DNA of 64,000 nt from Actinomycetota bacterium (GTDB taxonomy: Bacteria; Actinomycetota; Actinomycetes; Nanopelagicales; Nanopelagicaceae), in contig SYEK01000005.1 in the NCBI GenBank assembly GCA_005800815.1, forward strand, positions 1 through 64,000. Reading direction: 5' to 3'. The notes beneath the pieces were generated by a model. It did not search any database. It saw only the letters and a program-made list of their open reading frames with translations, and was not told the origin of the DNA. Shown here one piece after another: positions 43,819 through 54,343 of the stretch (the first letter of the stretch is position 1; every line of letters starts with the position of its first letter). The position numbers and the translations under genes were made by a program.

Positions 43819-44565
43819 TCATCGTAGATGAACTACGTCACCTGCTTGAACGTGGGCACCGTTGGCCAGTATCAACTCGCCACTACCACTGATTGACGCC
43901 GCAGTATCACGCTCTATACGCCCATCCGGGTAGTGGACCTGTACCTCACGTCCAATCGTTGCGCTCATCTGCTCATAGGTATGGATTATCTCATCACTAC
44001 CGCAATCCCAGTCCGTAAAGTTTCTTTCAAACAGATTCAAGAACTTAGGTAATAGATCGTTTCGTGTCATATTTGTGGCACCCTCAATGAAAAGTGATGT
44101 GGCAGTCGATACAGGCAACTCTGCGGGTGTCATCGCGATGTTTATTCCAATTCCCACAACGATTCCATCACCCACTACCTCTGCAATTAAGCCAGAAACT
44201 TTCTTGTCTCTAATCAAGACATCGTTAGGCCATTTCACTTGGGCATCAAAATCAGAGAGTATCTGTGCAACACTGACTCCAGCGATCAGGGGAATCCATC
44301 CCCAATCATCATTGGCTCTCTGTGGTTTGATATAGAGGGAAAATAAGAGGGCGGTGGATTTAGGCGCATCAAAACTTCGTCTCAGGCGTCCACGTCCTGC
44401 ACTTTGATATTCAGCCACGATCACATCACCTGCATGCGCACTGTCTTGGTGAACCAGTGCGAGTAAATCCCTCTGTGTCGATGCCGTGAGATCAACCACG
44501 CTTACCCGCCAGTACCGCGAAAGAGCGGCGGTGATTGCCGAACTATCAAGGGGGGCTCTTAGCAT
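43819..44565 (-). CDS. birA: Biotin--[acyl-CoA carboxylase] ligase
   Basis: About 248 residues from ATG 44565; the track's extra 50 residues run through the intergenic gap and into accD. The biotinoyl-AMP loop is QSAGRGRLRRSF, followed by KWPNDVLIRDKKVSGLIAEV and a small C-terminal beta domain. There is no N-terminal DNA-binding domain, so it is not a repressor. It biotinylates the AccA carrier lysine, and its gene is divergent from the carboxylase operon. GGAGAGAG lies just before the ATG. Confidence 0.9.
   Translation of the reverse strand: MLRAPLDSSAITAALSRYWRVSVVDLTASTQRDLLALVHQDSAHAGDVIVAEYQSAGRGRLRRSFDAPKSTALLFSLYIKPQRANDDWGWIPLIAGVSVAQILSDFDAQVKWPNDVLIRDKKVSGLIAEVVGDGIVVGIGINIAMTPAELPVSTATSLFIEGATNMTRNDLLPKFLNLFERNFTDWDCGSDEIIHTYEQMSATIGREVQVHYPDGRIERDTAASISGSGELILANGAHVQAGDVVHLR
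43821..43826 (-). promoter_or_regulatory. Possible leaderless -10 element TACGAT of purK
   Basis: TACGAT on the minus strand lies in the last codons of birA and ends six bases before the purK GTG. It could allow purK-purE transcription independent of birA. Confidence 0.35.
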
Positions 44566-44583
44566 TTCTCTCTCCACGCCTAG

Positions 44584-44590
44584 TACCGTA
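44584..44590. promoter_or_regulatory. Overlapping divergent -10 elements of accD and birA
   Basis: Plus strand TACCGT (44584-44589) ends six bases before the accD ATG. Minus strand TACGGT (44585-44590) ends 19 bases before the birA ATG, giving a short leader that holds the birA SD. The two hexamers share five base pairs inside CCTAGTACCGTAGG, so the two promoters should compete. Confidence 0.5.
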
Positions 44591-44595
44591 GGGCC

Positions 44596-46167
44596 ATGGA
44601 CAGGGATCTGCACACAACTGCTGGAAAAATCCAAGAGCTCAGAGATCGGGTCGAAGAGGCGATCCACGCAGGCTCGGCGCGAGCTGTGGAGAAGCAACAT
44701 GCCAAAGGGAAGCACACTGCGCGTGAGCGCATCGAGATGCTCGTTGATACGGATTCATTCACAGAGATAGATGAGTTTGCCCGCCACCGTTCGACCCAGT
44801 TCAGCATGGAGAAAAACCGTCCTTATGGTGACGGAGTTGTGATTGGCACAGCGACCATCGATGCCCGCCCAGTGGCTTTGTACTCCCAAGACTTCACAAT
44901 CATGGGCGGCTCCCTCGGTGAGGTTCATGCAGAAAAAATCGTCAAGATTGCCGCCTTTGCCCTCAAGAGTGGGATTCCCCTGATCGGTATCAACGACTCA
45001 GGTGGCGCGCGAATTCAAGAGGGCGTTGCCTCCCTCTCGGGCTACGGCAAGATCTTTCGCCTGAACGCTCGTTCATCGGGAGTAATCCCCCAGATCTCTT
45101 TAATTCTTGGACCATGTGCAGGAGGTTCGGCATATTCACCCGCGCTCACAGATTTTACCGTCATGGTCAATCAGACATCACACATGTTTATCACTGGTCC
45201 AGATGTGATCAAGACGGTAACTGGGGAAGAAGTAGATATGGAGTCCCTCGGAGGAGCGCGCACGCACAACACAAAGACGGGTAACTCACACTATTTGGCC
45301 GAGAATGAGGCCGATGCGATTGATTATGTCAAAGCTCTGCTCTCATATCTGCCATCAAATAACATGGATAGCACTCCAAATTTACCACCCACGCAGTCTC
45401 TGGAAAAAACAGCGATGGATATCGCACTCGACACTTTGATCCCAGATAGCACAAATCAGCCTTATGATATGAAAACCTTGATTCAAGCCCTTGTTGATGA
45501 GGCTGAATTCTTGGAGGTACATGCCCTCTATGCACCAAACATCATCGTGGGCTTTGCCCGAATCGAAGGCGAGTCGATTGGAGTCATCGCAAATCAACCA
45601 TCCCAATTGGCTGGAACTTTGGATATCAACTCAAGTGAAAAGGCCGCCCGCTTCCTGCGTTTTTGTGATGCTTTCAATATTCCGATTCTTACCCTTGTAG
45701 ATGTGCCCGGGTTTTTGCCCGGGACCGAGCAAGAGTGGGGTGGCATCATCAGGCGCGGTGCAAAGCTCCTCTATGCCTATGCTGAAGCATCAGTTCCCTT
45801 AGTCACTCTCATTACCCGCAAAGCCTATGGCGGTGCATTCATAGTCATGGGTTCGAAATATCTCGGTAGTGATATCAATTTTGCCTGGCCAAGTGCCGAG
45901 ATCGCTGTGATGGGGGCACAGGGTGCTGTGAATATTCTCTACCGCACAGAGCTGGCCGAGGCTAAAGATCCGGTAGGTAAGCGCGGTGAGCTCATCGATG
46001 AATATAACGAGTCATTAGCCAACCCCTATCTGGCTGCAGAGCGTGGGACGATCGATACCGTCATCGAACCCAATCAATCACGTGCATACATCACGAAGGC
46101 TTTTAGAACCCTAAAGACCAAGCGCGATACATTGCCCGCACGCAAGCATGGAAATATCCCATTGTGA
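44596..46167 (+). CDS. accD: Acyl-CoA carboxylase carboxyltransferase (beta) subunit
   Basis: A 523-residue AccD5/PccB-type enzyme. Two crotonase-like domains are present: the acyl-CoA half ([36 protein letters not shown]) and the carboxybiotin half ([44 protein letters not shown]). It transfers CO2 from carboxybiotin to acetyl- or propionyl-CoA. Specificity is not readable. TACCGT just upstream implies a leaderless mRNA. Confidence 0.95.
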   Translation: MDRDLHTTAGKIQELRDRVEEAIHAGSARAVEKQHAKGKHTARERIEMLVDTDSFTEIDEFARHRSTQFSMEKNRPYGDGVVIGTATIDARPVALYSQDFTIMGGSLGEVHAEKIVKIAAFALKSGIPLIGINDSGGARIQEGVASLSGYGKIFRLNARSSGVIPQISLILGPCAGGSAYSPALTDFTVMVNQTSHMFITGPDVIKTVTGEEVDMESLGGARTHNTKTGNSHYLAENEADAIDYVKALLSYLPSNNMDSTPNLPPTQSLEKTAMDIALDTLIPDSTNQPYDMKTLIQALVDEAEFLEVHALYAPNIIVGFARIEGESIGVIANQPSQLAGTLDINSSEKAARFLRFCDAFNIPILTLVDVPGFLPGTEQEWGGIIRRGAKLLYAYAEASVPLVTLITRKAYGGAFIVMGSKYLGSDINFAWPSAEIAVMGAQGAVNILYRTELAEAKDPVGKRGELIDEYNESLANPYLAAERGTIDTVIEPNQSRAYITKAFRTLKTKRDTLPARKHGNIPL

Positions 46168-46346
46168 TGGAGTTTTCGATCATCAAGGGTGAAGCCACAA
46201 GCGATGAGCTGGCCGCGATTGAGTATGCCATGGCCAAACACACACGAGAAGAGTTTGTCCCTGTCATCCGAAAGAGTCTCTTTGCAGCTCCACAGTTACG
46301 TAAACCTCTGCATAACAGATTCCGCTTCGGGCGCAGGACCTCTTAA
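46167..46346 (+). CDS. accE: Acyl-CoA carboxylase epsilon subunit
   Basis: 59 residues. The pattern FSIIKGEATSDELAAIEYAMA matches the small AccE5 subunit that bridges alpha and beta subunits in actinobacterial carboxylases. The ATG at 46167 overlaps the accD stop (TGATG); a GTG one codon earlier is the track start. Short but well supported by position. Confidence 0.82.
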   Translation: MEFSIIKGEATSDELAAIEYAMAKHTREEFVPVIRKSLFAAPQLRKPLHNRFRFGRRTS

Positions 46347-46353
46347 CCTCTTG

Positions 46354-46956
46354 ATGCCAAAGATCATCCTTGCCTCTGCCTCCACATCGCGCCGTCGCTT
46401 ACTTGAATCCGCTGGGTTGAATCCCATCATCATGATCAGCGATGTCGATGAGGAGACAGAGTTTTTCCATGCGCTCTGCCCATCGGATATGGTCATCGCA
46501 CTTGCGATCACAAAGGCTCACACAGTACGTGAGCAGGTAGATTTCCCTGCAATCATCATCGGATGTGACTCTACCTTTGAGTTTGAGGGCCAATCCTTGG
46601 GCAAACCAGCCAGCCCACAGATCGCAGTTGATCGCGCTCGGCGCGTCCAAGGCAACTCAGGTCTACTCCACACCGGCCACTGCATCATTGATACCGACAA
46701 GGGACGTGAAATCTCTAGCATCGTGACAACGAAGGTCACCTTTGATCAGATGAGTGATGCTGAGATCCATGACTATGTCGCTAGTGGTGAGCCCCTCCAT
46801 GTTGCAGGTGGCTTTACTCTCGATGGCTTTAGCTCCCCTTTCATCCCATCGATTGAGGGCGATTACACCAACGTCGTTGGAATCTCTATGCCCTTTGTAA
46901 GAAAGGCCTTCGCACAGCTCGGATATACATGGCCAGAGGCCAAGGTGATGAGATGA
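46354..46956 (+). CDS. maf: Maf-family nucleoside triphosphate pyrophosphatase
   Basis: 200 residues from ATG 46354; the track ORF is extended back through accE. The family start is [19 protein letters not shown], followed by [16 protein letters not shown] with the catalytic aspartate and [19 protein letters not shown]. Maf proteins hydrolyse modified or excess NTPs to NMPs. Its stop overlaps the accA start (ATGA). Confidence 0.92.
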   Translation: MPKIILASASTSRRRLLESAGLNPIIMISDVDEETEFFHALCPSDMVIALAITKAHTVREQVDFPAIIIGCDSTFEFEGQSLGKPASPQIAVDRARRVQGNSGLLHTGHCIIDTDKGREISSIVTTKVTFDQMSDAEIHDYVASGEPLHVAGGFTLDGFSSPFIPSIEGDYTNVVGISMPFVRKAFAQLGYTWPEAKVMR

Positions 46957-48671
46957 AGCGGGTATTGATCGCTAATCGCGGTGAGATAGCAGTGCGCATC
47001 ATTCGTGCCTGTAGGGATCACAATCTTGAGAGCGTTGCAGTCTATTCGCAGGAGGATCGCACCTCTATCCATGCGGGCATGGCAGATTCTGCATACTCAT
47101 TATCTGGAATGAGTGCCCTTCAAACATATCTTGATAGTGAAAAACTCATCGCTATTGCCAAAGTCTCTGGCGCAGATGCAGTGCACCCAGGCTATGGATT
47201 CCTATCTGAGAATGCAGAGTTCGCGCAAGCAGTCATTGATGCAGGTCTGATCTGGATCGGACCTACACCGGCGGCTATTCGTTTACTCGGAGACAAGGTC
47301 TCTGCCCGTAAGATTGCAGCAAAGGTCGGTGCACCATTGGTTGCAGGCACGCAAGATCCCGTTGCAGGATATGAAGAGGTAATAGCTTTTGCCACAGAGC
47401 ACGGCCTGCCAGTTGCCATCAAGGCCGCACACGGTGGTGGCGGGCGTGGGTTAAAGGTCGCACGAACCATTGAGCAGATCCCAGAGCTCTTTGCATCGGC
47501 AGTGCGTGAGGCGATCACTGGATTTGGCCGTGGTGAGTGTTTTGTAGAACGTTATTTGGATAAGCCTCGCCACGTAGAGACGCAGGTTCTTGTCGATAAG
47601 TATGCGCATGCAGTCGTGGTGAGTACACGTGACTGCTCACTGCAGCGCCGTCATCAAAAATTAGTAGAAGAGGCACCTGCGCCATTTCTAACAGATGCCC
47701 AGAACGAGGAGTTGTATCGCTCTAGTAAGGCGATCATGAAAGAGGCTGGTTACGTAGGAGCAGGTACCTGTGAATTTCTCGTTGGTAGAGATGGCACGAT
47801 CTCCTTTCTTGAGGTGAACACACGCCTTCAAGTTGAGCATCCAGTAAGTGAAGAGGTCACCGGCATCGATTTAGTGCGAGAGCAGTTCCGCATCGCAATG
47901 GGTGAGCCACTAGGCTTTGATGATCCAGTCATCCGTGCTCATTCAATCGAGTTTCGCATCAATGGAGAGGATCCAGCTCGCTCATTTCTGCCGGCCCCTG
48001 GCCGTATCACCACTTGGGTAGCTCCGAGTGGCCCTGGTATCCGTATCGATGCAGGTTTTGGAGCTGGCGATGCAGTAGGTGGAAACTTTGATTCACTGCT
48101 TGCAAAGTTAATTGTCACAGGAGCCACTCGTGCCCAAGCCCTAGAGCGTGCCCGAAGAGCCTTAGCCGAGTTCACCATCGATGGCTTAGCGACGGTACTG
48201 CCCTTTCACCGGGCCATTCTTGAGGACTCTGCCTTTACGCAAGAGTTCAAGGTATATACAAGTTATATCGAGAGTGAGTTCGTCAATACTATCGAGCCTT
48301 TCGTATCAACTCTGCAGCCACTACAAACCCATATGGCTCCAGAGTACTTAGTCACTGAGGTCAATGGAAAACGCTTTGAGATTCTGGTGCATGCTCCTGC
48401 TCCTGTAGTTAAACGTCATCGGGCCAAGGTCGGTATGACTGGCGGAGCCGGCGGGTCGGCACTTATCAGTCCCATGCAAGGCACAGTCGTGAGGATCGCC
48501 GTCACCGAGGGTGCGCACGTGCAAGCCGGTGACTTGATCATCGTCCTTGAGGCGATGAAGATGGAGCAACCACTCACGGCCCATAAATCAGGTGTTATCT
48601 CTAATCTCACGGCAGTAATCGGTACTACTGTCTCTAGTGCGACGATACTCTGTGAGATTATTGACGCATGA
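46953..48671 (+). CDS. accA: Acyl-CoA carboxylase alpha subunit (biotin carboxylase plus biotin carrier)
   Basis: About 572 residues. The biotin carboxylase domain begins [19 protein letters not shown] and contains [31 protein letters not shown] and [20 protein letters not shown]. The C-terminal carrier domain has the biotin-lysine motif [11 protein letters not shown]. This is the actinobacterial AccA3 layout. It works with AccD and AccE of the same operon and is biotinylated by the divergent BirA. Confidence 0.95.
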   Translation: MKRVLIANRGEIAVRIIRACRDHNLESVAVYSQEDRTSIHAGMADSAYSLSGMSALQTYLDSEKLIAIAKVSGADAVHPGYGFLSENAEFAQAVIDAGLIWIGPTPAAIRLLGDKVSARKIAAKVGAPLVAGTQDPVAGYEEVIAFATEHGLPVAIKAAHGGGGRGLKVARTIEQIPELFASAVREAITGFGRGECFVERYLDKPRHVETQVLVDKYAHAVVVSTRDCSLQRRHQKLVEEAPAPFLTDAQNEELYRSSKAIMKEAGYVGAGTCEFLVGRDGTISFLEVNTRLQVEHPVSEEVTGIDLVREQFRIAMGEPLGFDDPVIRAHSIEFRINGEDPARSFLPAPGRITTWVAPSGPGIRIDAGFGAGDAVGGNFDSLLAKLIVTGATRAQALERARRALAEFTIDGLATVLPFHRAILEDSAFTQEFKVYTSYIESEFVNTIEPFVSTLQPLQTHMAPEYLVTEVNGKRFEILVHAPAPVVKRHRAKVGMTGGAGGSALISPMQGTVVRIAVTEGAHVQAGDLIIVLEAMKMEQPLTAHKSGVISNLTAVIGTTVSSATILCEIIDA

Positions 48672-49498
48672 CATCGAGTGAACTTCTCTATAGCGATCCT
48701 CTTGGGTGTGCAAGCGCGGCGGCAGAGGAGATCATCACACGCACGAAAGTTGCATCCCACGATATTGCACTCGTCATGGGTTCAGGTTGGGTCAGCGCCG
48801 TTGATGCTCTTGGGACTCCAACTTATGAATGTAATGCCGAAGAGTTGACTGGATTTCTACCTCCTACCGTCCAAGGCCACTCAGGAAAGGTTCGTTCATA
48901 CCGTATTGAATCTGGTGGTAAGAGGCTCAGTGCGCTCGTATTTTTGGGTCGCACTCATTTATATGAAGGCAAAGGTGTCGAGCCCGTTGTTCATAATGTG
49001 CGCACCGCCGTCAAAGCCGGCTGCAAAATTATCATTCTGACAAATGCATGTGGGGCGATCAATACCAAGTTCTCGGTCGGACAAGCTGTCCTGGTCCGTG
49101 ATCACATCTCATTGACCGCGGTTTCACCATTATCTGGGGCTACTTTTGTGGACCTAACAGATTTATACAGCAGGCGAATCCGTGCGATTGTCAAGCAAGA
49201 GGATGCCACTCTTGATGAAGGTGTCTATGTCCATTGGCGTGGACCGACCTATGAGACACCTGCAGAGATCCATATGATGCGCACGATGGGTGGGGATCTC
49301 GTTGGAATGTCTACCGTGCCTGAAGCGATAGCAGCACATGCATTAGGTGCTGAAATTCTCGGAATATCCTTGGTGACGAATGCAGCTGCTGGAGTCACTG
49401 GTGAAAAACTCAATCATGAAGAGGTTATCGCCGCGGGTAGGGCTGCAGCCGCACGCATGGGCGCACTTCTCAAAGGTGTCATTCCAAAGTTATTCTAA
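48668..49498 (+). CDS. punA: Purine nucleoside phosphorylase (trimeric type)
   Basis: 276 residues. Motifs are [11 protein letters not shown] (phosphate loop), [38 protein letters not shown] and [20 protein letters not shown] with the base-binding asparagine. It splits guanosine/inosine-type (deoxy)nucleosides into base and pentose-1-phosphate. The start overlaps the accA stop, so nucleoside catabolism is coupled to the carboxylase operon. Confidence 0.93.
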   Translation: MTSSELLYSDPLGCASAAAEEIITRTKVASHDIALVMGSGWVSAVDALGTPTYECNAEELTGFLPPTVQGHSGKVRSYRIESGGKRLSALVFLGRTHLYEGKGVEPVVHNVRTAVKAGCKIIILTNACGAINTKFSVGQAVLVRDHISLTAVSPLSGATFVDLTDLYSRRIRAIVKQEDATLDEGVYVHWRGPTYETPAEIHMMRTMGGDLVGMSTVPEAIAAHALGAEILGISLVTNAAAGVTGEKLNHEEVIAAGRAAAARMGALLKGVIPKLF

Positions 49499-49502
49499 GG
49501 AC

Positions 49503-51113
49503 ATGGATCTAGGCAGCCACGTGCAGGCATGGATCGATGATGATCCAGATCCGCTCACCGCTGCGCAGTTACAACTCTGGCTCGATACAGATAATCAGGA
49601 AGAGCTGCGCAGATCCTTCTCTGGCTTCCTGGCTTTCGGGACTGCGGGCATGCGCGGGCCAGTACGTCCTGGCCCATCAGGTATGAACCGAGCAGTGGTG
49701 GGCCGTACCGCTGCGGCGATCGCCACTTATATGAGAGAGAGAAATTTGGACTCGGTCGTGATCGGGCGCGATGCCCGGCATGGTTCGCAGGAGTTCACAC
49801 AGGAGACTGCGCAGATAATGAGCGGTGCTGGGATGAATGTCTACGTCCTGCCCCGTCCATTACCCACACCTGTCCTAGCCTTTGCTACCAATGAGTTGAA
49901 GTGTGATGTTGGGATCATGATTACGGCCAGCCACAATCCTGCCCAAGATAATGGTTACAAGGTTTATCTAGGTGGCACTGTCGATAAAATCAAGTACCGA
50001 GGATCGCAAATTATCTCACCTACCGATGAATCCATCGCCGCTCATATAGATGCGATAACGACTTTGGCAAGTGTCCCCAGAGGTGCACGATGGAGCATTG
50101 TTGGTGAGGATACTATTGAAAAATATATAGGGATCACTGCAGCGATAGCCACTCAGCCTGGGACCCTGAAGATTGTGTACACCGCGATGCATGGTGTCGG
50201 TACACACACACTCCTTCAGCTCTTTAAAGCGGCAGGCTTTGATGCACCCATTCTCGTTGAGGCACAGGCTCAACCTGATCCAGATTTTCCAACTGTGGCA
50301 TTTCCTAACCCTGAAGAGCCTGGTGCCTTAGATTTAGCGCTCGAGACTGCGCGGGCATGTGATGCAGATTTGGTGATTGCTAGTGATCCCGATGCCGATA
50401 GATGCGCAGTGGCCGTGAATGACCCAGTCACTGGCTGGCGGATGTTGCACGGGGATGAGTTAGGTGCGATTTTTGGTGAATCTATCGCACGAAAGAGCAC
50501 TCGAGGTATCTTGGCCAATACGATCGTCTCCTCAACGATTCTGAGCAAGATCGCTGCACATCACAACTTGGCGTTTCGGCAGACCTTGACTGGCTTCAAA
50601 TGGCTGGCAAAGATTGATGGCTTGAGTTTTGGATACGAAGAGGCACTTGGCTACGCAGTTGATGCAGCAACCGTCAATGATAAGGATGGACTATCTGCAG
50701 CGATCACAGTGGCCCAGATTGCCAGTGATTTAGCAGCTCAGGGCAAGACTCTTTTAGATCTACTCGATGAGATCTGGGCCAGATATGGCTTTCATGCGAA
50801 TGAGCAGATCTCAATCCGCTTAGATGATCTCTCTGTGGTCGATAGCATTATGGGTAGGCTACGAAAGAACCCTCCTACAAAAATTGCAGGTCTGAGTGTT
50901 ACTTCCATCGATGATTTATCCAAGCCAATCGATGAATTACCGCCGACTGATGGGCTGCGCATATGGTTGGATGGCAGAATCCGAATAATTATCCGGCCTA
51001 GTGGAACCGAAGCAAAGATGAAGTGTTACATTGAGGTTATTGAAAAAGATTCAGCACGCGCACAGATTGTCATGAATCAACTACGGACACCTTTGAAGGA
51101 ACTATTATCATGA
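49503..51113 (+). CDS. Phospho-sugar mutase, phosphopentomutase-like (PGM2 type)
   Basis: 536 residues from ATG 49503; the track start lies inside punA. Motifs are FGTAGMRGPVRPGPSGMN, the phosphoserine loop IMITASHNPAQDNGYKVY, ASDPDADRCAVA, FGYEEALGYAVD and RPSGTEAKMKCYIE. Position between PNP and deoC points to conversion of (deoxy)ribose-1-phosphate to the 5-phosphate, as in PGM2-type enzymes. AGGAC precedes the start. It may also act on hexoses. Confidence 0.88.
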   Translation: MDLGSHVQAWIDDDPDPLTAAQLQLWLDTDNQEELRRSFSGFLAFGTAGMRGPVRPGPSGMNRAVVGRTAAAIATYMRERNLDSVVIGRDARHGSQEFTQETAQIMSGAGMNVYVLPRPLPTPVLAFATNELKCDVGIMITASHNPAQDNGYKVYLGGTVDKIKYRGSQIISPTDESIAAHIDAITTLASVPRGARWSIVGEDTIEKYIGITAAIATQPGTLKIVYTAMHGVGTHTLLQLFKAAGFDAPILVEAQAQPDPDFPTVAFPNPEEPGALDLALETARACDADLVIASDPDADRCAVAVNDPVTGWRMLHGDELGAIFGESIARKSTRGILANTIVSSTILSKIAAHHNLAFRQTLTGFKWLAKIDGLSFGYEEALGYAVDAATVNDKDGLSAAITVAQIASDLAAQGKTLLDLLDEIWARYGFHANEQISIRLDDLSVVDSIMGRLRKNPPTKIAGLSVTSIDDLSKPIDELPPTDGLRIWLDGRIRIIIRPSGTEAKMKCYIEVIEKDSARAQIVMNQLRTPLKELLS

Positions 51114-52057
51114 GTTTTTATGGCTTAGTTGATGGCTCTGATGCCTCTCTCAGGAAGTATCTACAGGCTCTTCCTGCTGTGGATCAAGTCGGTGCGGATG
51201 CGCGCGCTGGCATGTTGGCAACACGCAGCATCAAGACAACTTCCAAACGTTGGGCGATTGATACGGCGATTTCTATGGTGGATTTAACAACGCTAGAGGG
51301 CGCCGATTCCCCTGGAAAAGTCGCGGCTCTGTGCTCAAAGGCTGTTAGGCCTGATCCCACCGATTCATCGGTACCAAGTGTTGGTGCAGTCTGTGTCTAT
51401 AACGATATGGTCGCGATTGCACGGGCACATTTGGACTCCATAGGTGGTAGCCATGTCGGGCTCGCCGCAGTCTCAACTGCCTTTCCATCTGGACGCGCCT
51501 CAATGGGTGTCAAGCTCCAAGACACGCGTGACGCCCTGGATGCAGGTGCATCTGAGATAGATATGGTGATCGATCGTGGAGCATTTTTAAGTGGTGACTT
51601 GATTGGAGTATTTAATGAGATTGTGGCGATTCGCGATCTATGTGGGACTAGGGCTCATCTGAAGGTGATTTTTGAGACTGGAGAGCTTGTCACATATGAC
51701 AATGTTCGTAAGGCATCGTTTTTGGCGATGGCAGCAGGCGCCGATTTTATTAAGACATCCACTGGCAAAATCGCACCGGCTGCAACCGCACCAGTCGTAT
51801 TGATCATGCTTGAGGCGGTCCGTGATTTCTATCAGATGAGTCAGAGGCGTATCGGTGTCAAACCAGCCGGTGGAATCAGGAACACAAAGGATGCGATCAA
51901 GCAGTTAGTGCTCGTCAATGAGACGGCAGGCCCAGAGTGGCTCACCCCCTCTCTCTTTCGTATTGGTGCCAGTGCCCTGCTCAATGATTTGTTAATGCAG
52001 CGCATGAAACTCGATGATGGCTACTACGCTAGTCCTCAATATGTAACGATCGATTAG
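51110..52057 (+). CDS. deoC: Deoxyribose-phosphate aldolase
   Basis: A 315-residue class I aldolase. The Schiff-base lysine is in AGADFIKTSTGK; the second lysine is in IGVKPAGGIRNTKDA; EIDMVIDRGAFLSGD is also conserved. It cleaves deoxyribose-5-phosphate to acetaldehyde and glyceraldehyde-3-phosphate. The start overlaps the mutase stop (ATGA). The long N and C termini are typical of the actinobacterial form. Confidence 0.93.
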   Translation: MSFYGLVDGSDASLRKYLQALPAVDQVGADARAGMLATRSIKTTSKRWAIDTAISMVDLTTLEGADSPGKVAALCSKAVRPDPTDSSVPSVGAVCVYNDMVAIARAHLDSIGGSHVGLAAVSTAFPSGRASMGVKLQDTRDALDAGASEIDMVIDRGAFLSGDLIGVFNEIVAIRDLCGTRAHLKVIFETGELVTYDNVRKASFLAMAAGADFIKTSTGKIAPAATAPVVLIMLEAVRDFYQMSQRRIGVKPAGGIRNTKDAIKQLVLVNETAGPEWLTPSLFRIGASALLNDLLMQRMKLDDGYYASPQYVTID

Positions 52058-52068
52058 TGGAGATACCT

Positions 52069-53508
52069 GTGAGCTTTAATTACGCCCCAGCCCCTGAATC
52101 CAGGGGAAATCTCTCCATAAAACCCAGGTATGGGCATTTCATCGGCGGCAAGTTCGTTGCAGGGAGCAAGCACTTTCCCACCATCAACCCAGCCACTGAG
52201 GAGGTTCTGAGCCAGATCGCATTGGCAGGCAAGGCCGATGTGGACGCGGCGGTCCAGGCAGCACGCAAGGCTTACACATCAACGTGGTCAAAGATGAGTG
52301 GAAAAGAGCGTGGAAAGTATCTCTTTCGAATCGCTCGGCTATTACAGGAGCGCTCTCGCGAGTTCGCAGTTCTTGAAACTTTGGACAATGGCAAACCAAT
52401 CCGAGAATCACGCGATGTAGATGTCCCTTTAGCGGCGGCACATTTCTTCTATCACGCCGGTTGGGCCGACAAACTCGAGTTTGCAGGTCTGGGCACATCG
52501 ACTAAGCCATATGGTGTTGCCGGACAGATCATTCCCTGGAACTTTCCCCTACTTATGCTGGCCTGGAAAATCGCCCCAGCACTTGCCGCCGGTAACACAG
52601 TGGTTCTCAAGCCAGCAGAGAGCACATCCCTTACCGCACTGCTCTTTGGCGAACTCTGCCAACAGGCCCAGCTGCCAGCAGGAGTTGTCAATATCATCAC
52701 TGGTGATGGTTCAACCGGTGCACATATTGTCAATCATCCAGGCATCGACAAGATCGCCTTCACAGGCTCTACCGAAGTTGGCAAGATCATTGCCCGAGCA
52801 GTTGCACCAACAAGCAAGAGTGTGACCCTTGAACTCGGTGGTAAGGCGGCCAATATCATCTTTGAAGATGCTGCGATCGATGAAGCTATTGAAGGTATCG
52901 TCAATGGAATCTTTTTTAATCAAGGCCATGTCTGTTGCGCAGGATCTCGTTTGATTTTACAGGAGAATATTGCCGATGAGGTTTTGTTCAAGCTCAAAGA
53001 TCGAATGGCAAAGATCAGAGTGGGTGATCCTATGGATAAGAACACTGATCTAGGTGCTATTAATAGCAAAGAGCAGTTGCTCAAGATTGGCGAGCTCACT
53101 GCATCAGGTGATGCGCAAGGTGCCCAGCGTTGGAGTGCGCCGTGTGAGCTACCTACAAAGGGTTTCTGGTTTGCACCAACCATCTTCACAGGCGTCACAG
53201 ACTCACATCGCATCGCCCGCGAGGAGATCTTCGGTCCAGTGCTCTCGGTCCTGACCTTTAGAACCCCGCAAGAGGCTATAGATAAGGCCAATAACACCCC
53301 TTTTGGCCTCTCTGCCGGGGTATGGAGTCAGAAGGGTTCGCGCATCTTATGGGCCAGCCAAGGCCTTCGTGCCGGAGTCATTTGGGCAAATACATTCAAT
53401 AAGTTTGATCCCACATCACCATTTGGTGGGTACAAAGAGTCTGGCTGGGGCCGTGAGGGTGGACGACACGGCCTGAGTGCATATTTGAAGGGTATCGGCC
53501 ATGGCTGA
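52069..53508 (+). CDS. Aldehyde dehydrogenase
   Basis: About 479 residues. Motifs are GQIIPWNFPLLMLAWKIAPALAAGN, the catalytic glutamate in TLELGGKAANI, the cysteine in NQGHVCCAGSR, and EEIFGPVLSVLTF. By position after deoC it probably oxidises acetaldehyde. The track uses GTG 52057; GTG 52069 has GGAG six bases before it and is preferred. It is followed, with an eight-base overlap, by a half-length ALDH. Confidence 0.9.
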   Translation: MSFNYAPAPESRGNLSIKPRYGHFIGGKFVAGSKHFPTINPATEEVLSQIALAGKADVDAAVQAARKAYTSTWSKMSGKERGKYLFRIARLLQERSREFAVLETLDNGKPIRESRDVDVPLAAAHFFYHAGWADKLEFAGLGTSTKPYGVAGQIIPWNFPLLMLAWKIAPALAAGNTVVLKPAESTSLTALLFGELCQQAQLPAGVVNIITGDGSTGAHIVNHPGIDKIAFTGSTEVGKIIARAVAPTSKSVTLELGGKAANIIFEDAAIDEAIEGIVNGIFFNQGHVCCAGSRLILQENIADEVLFKLKDRMAKIRVGDPMDKNTDLGAINSKEQLLKIGELTASGDAQGAQRWSAPCELPTKGFWFAPTIFTGVTDSHRIAREEIFGPVLSVLTFRTPQEAIDKANNTPFGLSAGVWSQKGSRILWASQGLRAGVIWANTFNKFDPTSPFGGYKESGWGREGGRHGLSAYLKGIGHG

Positions 53509-54343
53509 GCGTATAGATGTGAAGAAGACTTATAAGTTATTTATCAACGGCGCATTCCCCCGTAGCGAATCTGGGCGCACATATGAAATTAAAAATGCAA
53601 AAGGTCTCTTTATTGCGAACCCATGTCTGGCCTCTCGCAAAGATCTCAAGGATGCCGTTGTCGCAGCTCGGCTAGCCCAACCTGGTTGGAGTATGTCTAC
53701 GGCATATAACAAGGGGCAGATTCTCTATCGTCTGGCTGAGATGCTAGAGGCTCGTCGCACGCAGTTTGTTGAAGAGATTTTTATGACTACTGGGGTATCA
53801 AGAGTCAAGGCCGAGAAAGAGGTGAATGATTCGGTGGATCGTCTCGTCTGGTATGCAGGCTGGAGCGACAAACTGGCCTCACTATCAGGATCGCTCAACC
53901 CAGTAGCAGGTCCCTACTACAACTTCACGGTGCCAGAGAGCATGGGGGTGATCGCCGCTATTGCAGCTGAGATGCCCTCACTGCTTGGCTTGATCGATAC
54001 GATCGCACCGATTATCGTGGGTGGAAATACAGTTGTTGTCCTGGCTAGTACCCAGTCACCTCTTTGTGCAATGAGCTTTGCCGAAGTCATCGCCACAAGT
54101 GATGTGCCGGCTGGTGTCATTAATATCCTGACCGGTAAAAAAGATGAGATCGCGCCATGGATGGCATCCCATATGGATGTTGATGGCATGGATATCTCAG
54201 GCCTTGGAAAGAAATCACATGGTGGACTACGGATCGCAGGGGCTGAGAATCTCAAGCGAATCTACAGTTTCCAATCGGGTGGGCCTGAAAGGATCCTGGC
54301 CTTTTTAGAACATAAGAGCGTTTGGCACCCTATAGGGCTCTAA
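53501..54343 (+). CDS. Half-length ALDH-like protein lacking the catalytic domain
   Basis: 280 residues. It covers the N-terminal NAD-binding half of an aldehyde dehydrogenase (YKLFINGAFPRSESGRTYEI, PESMGVIAAIAAEMPSLLGL, VPAGVINILTGKKDEIAPWM) and then ends at HKSVWHPIGL. The catalytic Glu (ELGGK region) and Cys are absent. The next gene on the opposite strand overlaps its last four bases, so this is not a frameshifted copy. A short ALDH partner after deoC-ALDH is recalled from other Actinobacteria. A structural or regulatory role with the full ALDH is inferred. Confidence 0.8.
   Translation: MAERIDVKKTYKLFINGAFPRSESGRTYEIKNAKGLFIANPCLASRKDLKDAVVAARLAQPGWSMSTAYNKGQILYRLAEMLEARRTQFVEEIFMTTGVSRVKAEKEVNDSVDRLVWYAGWSDKLASLSGSLNPVAGPYYNFTVPESMGVIAAIAAEMPSLLGLIDTIAPIIVGGNTVVVLASTQSPLCAMSFAEVIATSDVPAGVINILTGKKDEIAPWMASHMDVDGMDISGLGKKSHGGLRIAGAENLKRIYSFQSGGPERILAFLEHKSVWHPIGL

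Noticed and set aside
44566-44715. The extra 50 N-terminal residues of the BirA track ORF
   Set aside because: They run through the divergent gap and into the accD 5' end and include no family sequence; ATG 44565 has a good ribosome binding site.
53501-54343. Frameshifted full-length aldehyde dehydrogenase
   Set aside because: The catalytic half is not found in any frame downstream; the opposite-strand nucleoside hydrolase begins within four bases of the stop.
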